A stretch of 64,000 nt of DNA from Salirhabdus sp. Marseille-P4669 (GTDB lineage: Bacteria > Bacillota > Bacilli > Bacillales > Alkalibacillaceae). Both the position numbers and the translations under genes were made by a program. The notes under the pieces are model-generated. The model ran no database searches. It was not told the origin of the DNA and worked only from the letters and a program-made list of their open reading frames with translations. Below are positions 15,789-25,025 of the stretch, in pieces. The stretch is taken from positions 248,001 through 312,000 of the forward strand of contig NZ_OEQK01000002.1 in NCBI RefSeq assembly GCF_900240405.1, given 5' to 3'. The stretch's first letter is position 1; each line of letters starts with the position of its first letter.

Positions 15789-18053
15789 ATGAAAGGAAAA
15801 TGGCACATAATTGTTGTGTGCGCCTTATTTTCAATCTGGAATAAGGCGCATTGGTTATGGTTTGGCTTTGTTTTATTTAGTTGCTTATTTTTATGGTTCA
15901 TAAAGCGAAAAGCTCCCTTATCTTTTCTACTCCTTTTCGCTTTTACCTTTCTTTGGTTCAGCTTTTTGCCCTCCCAACCTTCCTCATTTTTAAGCGATTC
16001 AACATTTATCGGCCGTTCGCAAACGGTACAAGGTAAAATTGTGCAACATCCGGAAGTAAGTGAAACGAAAATGGAGTTTGTTTTAAAGGAAAAGGTAACG
16101 AAAGAGAAGATTTATGTAACGATCAATACAGAAGATGTTGCTTTGTATGTGCAACAGTTCCAACATGGTGCGTTTTGCGAAATAAAAGGAACACCACGAC
16201 TTCCGCAAGTTGCAGGGAATCCCGGGAATTTTGACTATCGAGCGTATTTAAATTCAAAAGGGATTTATCTCCAGTTGAACACAGACCTCTCGAAAACCTT
16301 TTGTAAGGGGGAGAGTATTTTAGCAACACCATACGCCATAAAAGATACATTTTTATCTTACCTTTCCTCTACATATAGCAAGGACACCATTCAATGGATA
16401 CAGGCTCTTTTGTTTGGAAATAAAGATTACTTGTCCAAAGACGTAATAGAGCAGTTTCAATATTGGAACCTGTCCCATATCCTCGCAATTTCTGGTTTAC
16501 ACGTAGGATTAATCATTGGTTTATTGTATTTCTTTTTAACGAAAATTTTAGGGCTAACGAAAGAAAAAGGTAAAATAATCTTAATCATTATTTTGCCGAT
16601 TTATGCTTTATTTGCTGGAAGTCAACCTCCAGTATTAAGGGCAGTTGTAATGGCGGAAATATTATTTTTAACTTCTTTTTTTCAAAAGAAATGGCCAATA
16701 ACAGATGTTATCAGTATCACAGCATTATGTTTTATTTTCTTAGATCCTAAGCTAATAGAACAAATGAGCTTTCAATTTTCTTTTCTCGTCACATATGCTT
16801 TAGTACTTTCTAAAAATATTCTAATCCAACAACGATCTTACTTTTGGAATAGTGTTTATATAAGCTTCATAAGCCAGCTTGTATTACTTCCTCTACAACT
16901 GAGCGCCTTTTATTATGTAAGTCCACTTTCGCTATTTAGTAACCTCTTATTTGTTCCGTATTTTTCGGTTGTTGTTATTCCTATTTGTTTAATCGCAACG
17001 ATTCTGTCTTGGCTCCCTTCTTTTCCGATAATTATTAATCCTATCTTTTCATTCCATCAAGATTTGATTTCTTTTTCTATCCGGTTACTTGATTCGCTAC
17101 AGTTTATTTGGGTAATTGGTAAAATTTCTTTTCCTATATTCGTACTCTACTTTGTTATGTATTTCCTTTTTATGAAAAAGCTTGAACAGAAGCAACTAGT
17201 GAAAGCCTTTCTTTATGGAATTATTTTGATAGTGTTATTAATTGCAGAACAATTAAAACCATACTTAAATCCCTACGGAACGATTACAATGCTTGATGTT
17301 GGACAAGGAGATACCATCGTAGTGGAATTACCGTATCGTAAAGCAGTTCTACTGATTGATGCAGCAAAAGAGAACCATTTTAGTGAGGGAGAACTTAGTA
17401 ACGAAAATAATACAGCCAAATATCAAATTCAACCGTTTCTTTGGTCGAAAGGAATTAAAACAATTGATCATATCGTTATTACCCACGAGGATGTAGACCA
17501 TATGGGGAGTTTAGATTATGTGATGGAGCATTTTCAAGTTGGTTCTGTTTATGTTAGTCCATATGTGGATATGAAATTAGATAAGGAAAAGAAACAGACC
17601 CTAACTGCTGGAGATATGTTACAAATAGACGAATATAAACTTTATGTGTTACATCCTGACAACCAAGCAGACAATAAAAATGATAACTCCATCGTATTGT
17701 TAGGCACTTTTGGAGGAGCAACATTTTTATTTACTGGGGACATTAGCTCGAAAATAGAAGAGGAGATTGTGCGAAAATACAAACCTCCAGTTGATGTATT
17801 AAAAGTAGCTCATCACGGAAGTAAACATTCAACCTCACAGGCATTTTTAAAAGAGATAAGTCCAGAGGTTGCGCTCATTTCAGCTGGGAAATTTAATCTT
17901 TACGGTCACCCATCGACGGAGACAATCGAAAGACTTAAGGAGGAGAAAGTGCACGTTTTTAGAACGGATCTCAACGGAGCAATCACATATAAATTTAATC
18001 ATAATCATGGAACCTTTTATCCGTGGATTCCATATGATACCGTAGGAAAGTAA
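15789..18053 (+). CDS. comEC: ComEC DNA-uptake channel protein
   Basis: A 754-residue polytopic membrane protein that carries single-stranded DNA across the membrane during transformation. An N-terminal extracellular OB-fold region (DUF4131, about residues 55-165) is followed by the Competence membrane domain (about 190-470, containing LSHILAISGLHVGLIIGLL). A C-terminal metallo-beta-lactamase domain follows (from about 490: MLDVGQGDTIVVELP, ITHEDVDHMGSLDYV, FTGDI, KVAHHGSKHSTS). All key metal-binding histidines and aspartates are intact, so the gene looks functional. It is the last gene of comEA-comEB-comEC, with a terminator right after the stop. Confidence 0.95.
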   Translation: MKGKWHIIVVCALFSIWNKAHWLWFGFVLFSCLFLWFIKRKAPLSFLLLFAFTFLWFSFLPSQPSSFLSDSTFIGRSQTVQGKIVQHPEVSETKMEFVLKEKVTKEKIYVTINTEDVALYVQQFQHGAFCEIKGTPRLPQVAGNPGNFDYRAYLNSKGIYLQLNTDLSKTFCKGESILATPYAIKDTFLSYLSSTYSKDTIQWIQALLFGNKDYLSKDVIEQFQYWNLSHILAISGLHVGLIIGLLYFFLTKILGLTKEKGKIILIIILPIYALFAGSQPPVLRAVVMAEILFLTSFFQKKWPITDVISITALCFIFLDPKLIEQMSFQFSFLVTYALVLSKNILIQQRSYFWNSVYISFISQLVLLPLQLSAFYYVSPLSLFSNLLFVPYFSVVVIPICLIATILSWLPSFPIIINPIFSFHQDLISFSIRLLDSLQFIWVIGKISFPIFVLYFVMYFLFMKKLEQKQLVKAFLYGIILIVLLIAEQLKPYLNPYGTITMLDVGQGDTIVVELPYRKAVLLIDAAKENHFSEGELSNENNTAKYQIQPFLWSKGIKTIDHIVITHEDVDHMGSLDYVMEHFQVGSVYVSPYVDMKLDKEKKQTLTAGDMLQIDEYKLYVLHPDNQADNKNDNSIVLLGTFGGATFLFTGDISSKIEEEIVRKYKPPVDVLKVAHHGSKHSTSQAFLKEISPEVALISAGKFNLYGHPSTETIERLKEEKVHVFRTDLNGAITYKFNHNHGTFYPWIPYDTVGK

Positions 18054-18054
18054 A

Positions 18055-18086
18055 AAAGAGAGACAACCGAATTGTCTCTCTTTATT
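18055..18086. terminator. Terminator between comEC and yqzM, able to act on both strands
   Basis: Perfect stem AGAGAGACAA / TTGTCTCTCT with loop CCGAA. T-rich tracts lie on both strands. It follows the comEC stop at once and also lies downstream of minus-strand yqzM. Confidence 0.88.
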
Positions 18087-18178
18087 CAGCATTTATCACA
18101 AGACAAATGCCCAATCTGTTCATCATTGGTGATGAAAAATGAAACCTTATGTAATTTCCGTAACCATACTTAATTAGA

Positions 18179-18313
18179 TTAACGTCCTACAACTTCAAAA
18201 ACTGTTCCAATAAAGAAAATGACTAAAAAGAAAATTGTAGAGAAGGCAAACCCTTTAATGGAGTCTACAACATCGTTATTTTTTGAGCTAATATTTTTTT
18301 CGAATTCGTTCAC
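18179..18313 (-). CDS. yqzM: YqzM family small membrane protein
   Basis: A 44-codon gene with a GTG start at 18313 and GGAGGGG 5 bases upstream. The protein begins MNEFEKNISSKNNDVVDS, then has one hydrophobic helix (about residues 21-39). Length, sequence start and position, between comEC and holA on the opposite strand, match B. subtilis YqzM. Its function is unknown. It is very likely a real gene that normal length cut-offs miss. Confidence 0.88.
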   Translation of the reverse strand: MNEFEKNISSKNNDVVDSIKGFAFSTIFFLVIFFIGTVFEVVGR

Positions 18314-18672
18314 GAAAAACCCCTCCTATATCATTTCCTAGTATAAGCGATTTTTTTGGAAAAATCTATATGAATAATAAAAGTTCACAATTCATTACCA
18401 TATCTTGCTTTGTCAAGACTTAACACCTATATTTCACCTTAATTTATCACAATCTATACTCGAAAGCAAATATCGTTCGAAAGACAGTTTCCCGGGACTG
18501 GTGTTTCGGACGTTCATATAGATTTTGGGGGAAATGTCATGACATTTCCCTCTTTATTTACGTTTAATTCCTCTTCATATGACCCACAAAGGACTTTCGT
18601 TTTTTTCTTGTTTTCAACAAAAATAAACCATATAGTTAATATAGAATGACGAATTATGATGGAGTGGAAAAA
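18314..18672. other. Intergenic spacer between yqzM and holA
   Basis: About 360 bases without a gene. It must contain divergent promoters for yqzM and holA. The only clear structure is a perfect 22-bp palindrome at 18529-18550 (GGGAAATGTCA / TGACATTTCCC), followed by a T-rich stretch. Confidence 0.5.
18529..18550. repeat. Perfect 22-bp palindrome upstream of holA
   Basis: GGGAAATGTCA joined to its own reverse complement with no spacer, followed by TCTTTATTTA. A loop-less palindrome makes a poor hairpin, so it may be an operator for a dimeric regulator or a weak terminator. Confidence 0.6.
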
Positions 18673-19707
18673 ATGTCCTATTTTGATGTGGTAGAAGAAA
18701 TAAAAAAGAAAAAGTTTTATCCGATATATTTATTATTTGGAAGCGAATCCTATTTAATACAAGATCTTGAACAGAAATTAATTAAAAGCATTATTGATGA
18801 GCCAGAGCATGGTCTAAATTTCTCTACACTTGATTTAGAGGAAACCCCTATACAGGAAGCAATTCTCGATGCAGAAACCTTTCCCTTTTTTGGAGAAAAG
18901 AAAATTTTGCTTTTAAAAAATGCATCGATTTTTAAAGCGAATCCAGATAAAACGAAAGTAGAGCACAATTTAAAGGTTTTAGAAGATTATCTTGTGGATC
19001 CCGTTGACCACACCGTTGTTATTTTTGTTGCTCCTTATGAAAAAGTGGATGAACGGAAGAAGATTGTAAAACGAATGAAGGAGACTGGAAAGGTGGTAAA
19101 ATGTGATCCACCCAAGGAATGGGAAGTGCAAAAGTGGATCAATATGTTGGCTAGTCAGCTAGGTGTACATATCGATGAGCAAGGGTCCAATGTGTTATTG
19201 GAGGAAGTTGGTACAGACCTTATGGCGATAAGTAAGGAAATTGAAAAATTTGCAAGTTACGTTGGGGAAAACAAGCAAATTACAAAAGAGGTTGTAGAAA
19301 ACCTGGTATCTAGACATGTGGAATCATCTGCTTTTAAAATGGTGGATGCGGTTATGAACAAGAATTTAGGGGAAGCGATTGGTATTTTTAAGGAATTAAC
19401 GAAGCGAAAAGAAGAACCGATTGCACTACTAGCGTTATTTGCAAGCCAGTTACGGTTGATTTTACAATGTAAATTATTAAAAAATAAAGGGTATACAAGC
19501 CAGCAGATGAGTAAGCAAGTGAAGGCTCATCGCTATGCGGTGAAAATGGCTCTAGAACGAGAGAAACATTTTAGTTTGAATCAATTATATGAAATGATTA
19601 CGGTATTAGCTAAAACCGACGAACAAATGAAACGTGGAGAAGTGGAAAAAGAGCTAGCTTTTGAATTATTGCTTCATAACTTAACAACAGTAGCTAAAGT
19701 AAAGTAA
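18673..19707 (+). CDS. holA: DNA polymerase III subunit delta
   Basis: Clamp-loader delta subunit (YqeN), which opens the beta sliding clamp. The 344-residue protein has an AAA+-like fold without a working P-loop: FYPIYLLFGSESYLIQ at the N-terminus, DAETFPFFGEKKILLLKN (about residues 67-84) as the clamp-contacting region, and a C-terminal collar domain with EEPIALLALFASQLRLILQ. I choose the ATG at 18673 because GGAG stands 8 bases upstream; an in-frame ATG at 18646 would add nine residues. Followed by a strong bidirectional terminator shared with rpsT. Confidence 0.93.
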   Translation: MSYFDVVEEIKKKKFYPIYLLFGSESYLIQDLEQKLIKSIIDEPEHGLNFSTLDLEETPIQEAILDAETFPFFGEKKILLLKNASIFKANPDKTKVEHNLKVLEDYLVDPVDHTVVIFVAPYEKVDERKKIVKRMKETGKVVKCDPPKEWEVQKWINMLASQLGVHIDEQGSNVLLEEVGTDLMAISKEIEKFASYVGENKQITKEVVENLVSRHVESSAFKMVDAVMNKNLGEAIGIFKELTKRKEEPIALLALFASQLRLILQCKLLKNKGYTSQQMSKQVKAHRYAVKMALEREKHFSLNQLYEMITVLAKTDEQMKRGEVEKELAFELLLHNLTTVAKVK

Positions 19708-19739
19708 AAAAACGATCCTATCAATTAGGATCGTTTTTT
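19707..19739. terminator. Bidirectional terminator between holA and rpsT
   Basis: Stem AAAAACGATCCTA / TAGGATCGTTTTT with a 5-base loop. It has A/T runs on both sides and serves the convergent genes holA and rpsT. Confidence 0.93.
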
Positions 19740-19742
19740 GTA

Positions 19743-20003
19743 TTAAAGCGCGTTAACTTTTTTAGTTAGACTAGCTTTTTTACGGTCACCATTGTTTTTA
19801 TGAATGATTCCCTTTTGAACGGCTTTATCAATATTGCTGATTGCAACTTTTAGAGAAGCTTTAGCTTCATCAGCATTGTTTTCGTTAACAAGAGCTTCTA
19901 CACGTTTAATAGAAGAACGCATTTCGGATTTAAACGATTGGTTATTCGTACGGCTGTCTTCGTTAACTCTTACACGTTTAATAGCAGATTTAATGTTTGG
20001 CAT
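19743..20003 (-). CDS. rpsT: 30S ribosomal protein S20
   Basis: An 86-residue basic protein, MPNIKSAIKRVRVNEDSRTNN onward, with the S20 helical pattern and the conserved C-terminal GIIHKNNGDRKKASLTKKVN. It binds 16S rRNA during early 30S assembly. The ATG at 20003 is preceded by AGGAGGTG 7 bases upstream; the frame is open further back but that extension is not coding. Monocistronic, opposite to gpr, as in B. subtilis. Confidence 0.97.
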   Translation of the reverse strand: MPNIKSAIKRVRVNEDSRTNNQSFKSEMRSSIKRVEALVNENNADEAKASLKVAISNIDKAVQKGIIHKNNGDRKKASLTKKVNAL

Positions 20004-20064
20004 TATTTTCACCTCCTGAAGAAGCTTACGGTATTTCAATTTACCAAAAGTCATTTTACCAAAG

Positions 20065-20094
20065 CTAGTACAAGTTTTCAATAGGAAGTGTCAA
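20065..20094 (-). promoter_or_regulatory. Sigma-A-type promoter of rpsT
   Basis: Minus-strand TTGACA (20094-20089) and TACTAG (20070-20065) with an 18-base spacer, about 60 bases before the rpsT start. Confidence 0.55.
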
Positions 20095-20120
20095 GAAATT
20101 CTGCTTGCCATGCATCGAAA

Positions 20121-20150
20121 GTATAAAGTTTTTTGCCATTGGAAACCCTT
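20121..20150 (+). promoter_or_regulatory. Forespore (sigma-F/G-type) promoter of gpr
   Basis: GTATA at 20121-20125 and GGAAACCCTT at 20141-20150, 15 bases apart, fit the sigma-F pattern (GTATA ... GGnnAnAnTw) with one mismatch. B. subtilis gpr is known to be transcribed by sigma-F and sigma-G. Confidence 0.6.
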
Positions 20151-20188
20151 TTATACTAAATAGGGAAAATTTTGGAGGGTCTTTCGAA

Positions 20189-21307
20189 ATGGCAAATAAA
20201 GAGAAAAAGAACGAAATGGAAGAAATGTATCAGGTACGAACAGATTTAGCAATTGAAGCAAGAGATATGTTTGTAGAAAAGCAAGAGGTACGAACAGAGG
20301 ATATTAAAGGTGTTGTCGTTAAGGAACGTAAAGAAGGAGATATAAAAGTAACCTATGTTGAGATTGATGAGGAAGGTTCCAAGGCAGTCGGAAAAAAGCC
20401 TGGAACGTATTTAACTATTGAAACTCAAAGTATTCGTCAACATGATACAGATGCACAAACAGAAACGGCAAATGTTCTTGCACATGAATTAGAAAAATTT
20501 CTAGAGATTTGTAACATAAAAAAAGATGCATCTTGTTTAGTTGTAGGACTTGGTAATCGAAATGTTACACCTGATGCGCTTGGGCCAGAAACAACAGAGC
20601 GCTTACTTGTAACCAATCATTTGTTTGAACTACATCCAGAATATGTGAGCGAAGGTTATCGACCTGTTTCTGCGATTTCCCCTGGTGTTATGGGAGTAAC
20701 AGGAATTGAAACGAGTGAAACGATTTTTGGGATTATAAACCAAGTAAAACCAGATTTTGTTATCGCTATTGATGCACTAGCTTCACGGTCCATAAACCGG
20801 GTGAATGCAACCATTCAGGTATCGGATACAGGTATCCATCCAGGATCTGGTGTTGGGAATAAAAGAAAGGAATTAAGTGAGGAAGCTTTAGGAATACCGG
20901 TAATTTCCATAGGAGTCCCTACAGTAGTAGATGCTGTAACAATTACGAGCGATACAATTGATTATATTTTAAAGCATTTTGGCAGAGAGATTAAGGATCA
21001 AGATAAGCCAGCGAGGTCCTTAACACCAGCTGGATTAACATTTGGTGAAAAAAGAGAATTAACAGATGAAGACCTGCCAGAAATAGAGCAACGGAAAACC
21101 TTTTTAGGAGTAATTGGGGGATTACCTGAGGATGAAAAGCGCCAATTAATAAAAGAGGTACTGGCACCATTAGGTCATAATTTAATGGTTACCCCGAAGG
21201 AAGTAGATGGTTTTATTGAAGATATGGCAAACCTATTAGCAAATAGTATAAATGCCGCATTGCATGATGCTGTCCGTAAAGAGAATAAAGAAAATTATAC
21301 AAAATAA
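20189..21307 (+). CDS. gpr: Germination protease GPR
   Basis: Endoprotease (family A25) that degrades small acid-soluble spore proteins at germination. The 372-residue protein starts [24 protein letters not shown]. It is made as a zymogen, and in relatives the first ~15 residues are removed by autoprocessing near the RTDLA segment. Conserved segments include [27 protein letters not shown] and [17 protein letters not shown]. The ATG at 20189 has GGAGGG 9 bases upstream; the open frame further upstream overlaps the promoter and is not coding. It precedes spoIIP, as in B. subtilis. Confidence 0.97.
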   Translation: MANKEKKNEMEEMYQVRTDLAIEARDMFVEKQEVRTEDIKGVVVKERKEGDIKVTYVEIDEEGSKAVGKKPGTYLTIETQSIRQHDTDAQTETANVLAHELEKFLEICNIKKDASCLVVGLGNRNVTPDALGPETTERLLVTNHLFELHPEYVSEGYRPVSAISPGVMGVTGIETSETIFGIINQVKPDFVIAIDALASRSINRVNATIQVSDTGIHPGSGVGNKRKELSEEALGIPVISIGVPTVVDAVTITSDTIDYILKHFGREIKDQDKPARSLTPAGLTFGEKRELTDEDLPEIEQRKTFLGVIGGLPEDEKRQLIKEVLAPLGHNLMVTPKEVDGFIEDMANLLANSINAALHDAVRKENKENYTK

Positions 21308-21318
21308 CAAAGAGGTTG

Positions 21319-21348
21319 TTCTATTTTCTCTAAGTACTCCATATAGAT
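21319..21348 (+). promoter_or_regulatory. Candidate sigma-E-type promoter of spoIIP
   Basis: TTCTATT (21319-21325), a 14-base spacer and CATATAGAT (21340-21348) resemble the mother-cell consensus ATATT-n14-CATACAnT. spoIIP is sigma-E dependent in B. subtilis. Confidence 0.42.
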
Positions 21349-21388
21349 TTAATAGAGTTACTAGAATGGAGTCTTAGGAGATGGGGCA

Positions 21389-22573
21389 ATGAAATATAAG
21401 AAACACACGCATGCAAACAAGGATAAGTGGAAGGCTTTCTATCAAGGGACAATGGTGTTAGTTGTCGCAACGATTTGTCTCTATGTATTGATTGGCTTTT
21501 TAACATCTATTAAGCCGAGTCTTCGCTTGTCTTCCTCCACGTTAAATGAATGGACAGAGGAAATTGACGGGTCTATGTTTTTATACTTATTCAGTCAAGA
21601 AAATCGGCTTTTTGAGCAAGCATATCCAGAAGGAATGGATCATATTAATTGGTCCTCGTTACTTTTTGAAACGGCTACTAATATAAGACCTGATGATGTT
21701 CGCTCCTTGTTAGGCAGAGAACTACCTGGCTTTTCATTCTTTGATAGCAAAATTTTAGTTGCGGGAGAAGGAACGGATTATACGACCTTACCGATAGAAT
21801 CATCTCCACCTATAGAAGCGATAGCAAAAGATAAAGAAACAGTAGTAGATAACATTGAGGAAGAAAAACCAGAAGAGCCAAAGGAGGAAGAACCACCTTT
21901 AACTACAGAGGACCGAGATGTTGTATTTGTATATTCCACTCATAATAGAGAATCCTTCTTACCTCATATAGAAGGTGGGAAAGTGGCAGATGATGCTTTC
22001 CACTCTGAAGTAAATATAACGATGGTAAATGACCGTTTTGTAGAGGCTCTAGAGAAAAATGGTATCGGAGCGGTTGCAGATGAAACGGACATCTACAATA
22101 ACCTAGTTAAGAACGGGATGGAATACTGGCAATCCTATGATGCTGCTAGACCTGTTGTGCAAAATGCACTGAAGACTAATAAAGATATACAATATTTGTT
22201 TGATTTCCATCGTGATGCGGTTGGTGGAGACGTTACAACCAAAGAAATTAATGGAAAGTCCTATGCGAGGTTAATGTTTGTAATAGGTGGAGAAGTCGAG
22301 AACTTTGAGCAAAACTATCAGCTAGCTGATAAGCTTCATAAACTTCTTAATGAAAAATACCCAGGAATAAGCCGCGGGGTAATTAAAAAAGAAGGCGCTA
22401 CTACTAACGGTAAGTTTAACCAGGACTTATCAGAACAAGCTATACTAGTTGAATTTGGTGGAGTTGACAACGATTTTAATGAGCTTTATCGGACAGCGGA
22501 TGCCTTTGCTGAAGTGTTTAGTGAGTTTTATTGGGATGCGGAAAAAGTAGATGGGGAACCTTCAGGGAGCTGA
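21389..22573 (+). CDS. spoIIP: Stage II sporulation protein P
   Basis: Cell-wall amidase and endopeptidase that works with SpoIID and SpoIIM to drive forespore engulfment. The 394-residue protein has an N-terminal membrane anchor (about residues 17-40), an acidic Pro/Glu-rich linker (about 140-175), and a C-terminal amidase_3-like domain. Its catalytic pattern YSTHNRESFLPH, LFDFHRDAV and ILVEFGGVDNDFNEL contains the expected zinc-binding His/Glu residues. The start follows TTAGGAGATGGGGCA. It forms an operon with yqxA 5 bases downstream. Confidence 0.96.
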   Translation: MKYKKHTHANKDKWKAFYQGTMVLVVATICLYVLIGFLTSIKPSLRLSSSTLNEWTEEIDGSMFLYLFSQENRLFEQAYPEGMDHINWSSLLFETATNIRPDDVRSLLGRELPGFSFFDSKILVAGEGTDYTTLPIESSPPIEAIAKDKETVVDNIEEEKPEEPKEEEPPLTTEDRDVVFVYSTHNRESFLPHIEGGKVADDAFHSEVNITMVNDRFVEALEKNGIGAVADETDIYNNLVKNGMEYWQSYDAARPVVQNALKTNKDIQYLFDFHRDAVGGDVTTKEINGKSYARLMFVIGGEVENFEQNYQLADKLHKLLNEKYPGISRGVIKKEGATTNGKFNQDLSEQAILVEFGGVDNDFNELYRTADAFAEVFSEFYWDAEKVDGEPSGS

Positions 22574-22578
22574 TTTAA

Positions 22579-22932
22579 ATGATACGTTATACAATCACTT
22601 TCTTCATAATGATTATCCTTTTTCTTGGTGGAGTCATTTTAGGCTTTAACCAAGCTGGTGAAGGAATGGATGAGGTAAGAGGTACAAATGAACCAACGTA
22701 TGATGCACTTCAAGTATCTCAAAATGAGAATGGTCAAAATGAAGTAGAAGTATTAGGACAACGTTTCCAGCAGCAAGAAACGCTAGAGCAAAAAAAGGAA
22801 GAATATACAAATATTCAAGAAGACTTTATTACAGAAAAAATAGCAGCTGTTGTGGAAACAAGTGTTCAGTGGTTGTTTAACGTTATCATTGATGTTTTTT
22901 ATCAAATAACACAATTATTTTATAAAAGCTAA
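22579..22932 (+). CDS. yqxA: YqxA family protein (DUF3679)
   Basis: A 117-residue protein with an N-terminal hydrophobic helix (about residues 4-25), a short MDEVRGTNEP segment, a Gln/Glu-rich middle and a second hydrophobic segment near the C-terminus (about 95-113). It lies 5 bases after spoIIP, the position of yqxA in B. subtilis. The function is unknown. The context suggests expression with spoIIP during sporulation, which is inference. A hairpin terminator follows. Confidence 0.82.
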   Translation: MIRYTITFFIMIILFLGGVILGFNQAGEGMDEVRGTNEPTYDALQVSQNENGQNEVEVLGQRFQQQETLEQKKEEYTNIQEDFITEKIAAVVETSVQWLFNVIIDVFYQITQLFYKS

Positions 22933-22958
22933 CAGTCATCATGGATTGTTAGCTTTTT
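22924..22958 (+). terminator. Terminator of spoIIP-yqxA
   Basis: Stem AAAGCTAACA / TGTTAGCTTT with a 12-base loop and trailing T residues. Confidence 0.82.
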
Positions 22959-23076
22959 GTTCTACTATTTAGAGGTTTAGGATAATCAGGTCCAATATAT
23001 TTTCAATTGAATCTTACAATTCCAATTGCTATAATCTAAGCTAGCATTGTGTGTTTAATTACAGGAGTTGAGCATT

Positions 23077-24888
23077 TTGTCAAAACGGAAACAAGAAAAC
23101 ATTAGAAATTTTTCAATCATTGCCCATATTGATCACGGAAAATCTACTTTAGCCGATCGCATACTAGAAAAAACAAAAGCCTTAACACAAAGAGAGATGA
23201 AAGAGCAGTTTTTAGATGCGATGGATTTAGAGCGTGAACGTGGAATTACCATTAAGTTAAATGCTGTTCAACTAAAATATAAAGCAAAAGATGAGGAAGA
23301 ATATACTTTTCATTTAATCGATACTCCAGGACATGTGGATTTTACATATGAGGTATCTCGAAGCTTAGCTGCTTGTGAAGGAGCGATTTTAGTTGTTGAT
23401 GCAGCACAAGGGATTGAAGCACAAACATTAGCAAACGTATATTTAGCGATGGATAACGATTTAGAAATTGTTCCGGTTATTAATAAAATTGATTTACCAA
23501 GTGCCGACCCAGATCGTGTCAAACAAGAAATCGAGGATGTTATTGGAATTGATGCCGAAGATGCAATCCTAGCTTCTGCGAAAGCAGGTATAGGGATTGA
23601 GGAAATTCTAGAACAAATTGTAAAACAGATTCCTCCTCCAGATGGAGACCCTGAAGCACCATTAAAAGCATTGATTTTTGATTCCTTGTACGATCCTTAT
23701 CGTGGAGTTGTTGCTTATATCCGCGTTAAAGAAGGTAGTGTAAAAGTCGGGGATCAGATTAAAATGATGGCTACTGGTAAAACCTTTGAAGTAAATGAGG
23801 TTGGGGTATTTAATCCAAAGCCTGTTCAATTAAAAGAACTTTCTGTAGGCGATGTAGGGTATTTAACGGCATCGATTAAAAATGTAAGTGATTCCCGAGT
23901 TGGTGATACCATTACGCTAGCTAATAATCCAGCAGCAGCGCCATTACCAGGGTATAAACGCTTAAACCCGATGGTGTATTGTGGTTTATTCCCTGTTGAT
24001 GCCAGCCAATACAATGATTTACGTGAGGCATTGGAGCGATTAGAGCTAAATGATTCTGCATTACAATATGAAGCGGAAACATCTCAAGCACTAGGGTTTG
24101 GATTCCGTTGTGGATTTTTAGGTTTGCTTCACATGGAAATTATCCAAGAGCGTATTGAGCGCGAGTTTAATATTGACCTCATTACAACTGCACCTAGTGT
24201 TATTTACGAAGTAGAGCAAACAGACGGTGAGATCGTAAAAATTGACAACCCATCCTTAATGCCTGACCCACAAACGATTCACGAAATTCGAGAACCATAT
24301 GTGGATGCAAAAATAATGGTGCCTAACGATTATGTAGGAGCCGTAATGGAAATTTGTCAGCGTAAACGTGGCGATTTTATTGATATGCAATATTTAGATG
24401 AAAACCGGGTAAATGTCATGTATGATTTACCGTTATCTGAAATTGTATATGATTTCTTTGATCAGTTAAAATCTCATACTAAAGGATATGCATCCTTCGA
24501 CTACGAGCTTAAAGGGTATAAACCATCCAGACTATCCAAAATGGATATTATGCTAAATGGTGAGAAAATCGATGCCTTGTCCTTTATCGTTCATAAAGAT
24601 TTTGCCTATGAACGTGGAAAAGTAATTGTAGAAAAACTAAAGAAAATCATCCCAAGACAGCAATTTGAAGTACCTGTCCAAGCTGCAATTGGAAATAAAA
24701 TCATTGCACGCTCCAACATCAAAGCAATGCGTAAAAACGTATTATCCAAATGCTATGGTGGAGATATTTCACGTAAACGTAAATTGTTGGAGAAACAAAA
24801 AGAAGGTAAAAAGCGGATGAAGATGATTGGTAAAGTAGAAGTACCGCAGGAAGCATTTATGTCCGTGCTTCAAATGGATGAGGATTAA
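23077..24888 (+). CDS. lepA: Elongation factor 4 (LepA)
   Basis: Translational GTPase that remodels stalled or mis-translocated ribosomes and helps 30S biogenesis. The G1 motif AHIDHGKS and switch [10 protein letters not shown] are intact. NKIDLPSA is G4. The LepA-specific C-terminal domain ends in [20 protein letters not shown], which protrudes into the A site. I choose the TTG at 23077 because AGGAG lies 9 bases upstream; the TTG at 23068 overlaps that site. About 603 residues, the normal length. A hairpin terminator lies between it and hemW. Confidence 0.96.
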   Translation: MSKRKQENIRNFSIIAHIDHGKSTLADRILEKTKALTQREMKEQFLDAMDLERERGITIKLNAVQLKYKAKDEEEYTFHLIDTPGHVDFTYEVSRSLAACEGAILVVDAAQGIEAQTLANVYLAMDNDLEIVPVINKIDLPSADPDRVKQEIEDVIGIDAEDAILASAKAGIGIEEILEQIVKQIPPPDGDPEAPLKALIFDSLYDPYRGVVAYIRVKEGSVKVGDQIKMMATGKTFEVNEVGVFNPKPVQLKELSVGDVGYLTASIKNVSDSRVGDTITLANNPAAAPLPGYKRLNPMVYCGLFPVDASQYNDLREALERLELNDSALQYEAETSQALGFGFRCGFLGLLHMEIIQERIEREFNIDLITTAPSVIYEVEQTDGEIVKIDNPSLMPDPQTIHEIREPYVDAKIMVPNDYVGAVMEICQRKRGDFIDMQYLDENRVNVMYDLPLSEIVYDFFDQLKSHTKGYASFDYELKGYKPSRLSKMDIMLNGEKIDALSFIVHKDFAYERGKVIVEKLKKIIPRQQFEVPVQAAIGNKIIARSNIKAMRKNVLSKCYGGDISRKRKLLEKQKEGKKRMKMIGKVEVPQEAFMSVLQMDED

Positions 24889-24901
24889 AAATAGCATGAA
24901 G

Positions 24902-24938
24902 TAGAAGCCGCAGGAAACTCTCTTGCGGTTTCGTTTTT
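24902..24938 (+). terminator. Terminator after lepA
   Basis: Stem GAAGCCGCAGG / CTTGCGGTTTC (with one G-U pair), followed by GTTTTTT. Confidence 0.75.
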
Positions 24939-25025
24939 TAACCCAATTAGAATACGTCAGAATGATACTTACACAAAAACAATAGATTTATAGCGCCTGC
25001 GCTTTAATTGGAAAGAGTGATATCC

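Noticed and set aside
18136-18160. Second sigma-W promoter (TGAAAC ... CGTA)
   Set aside because: The spacer is only 13 bases and it does not face a gene start at a sensible distance.
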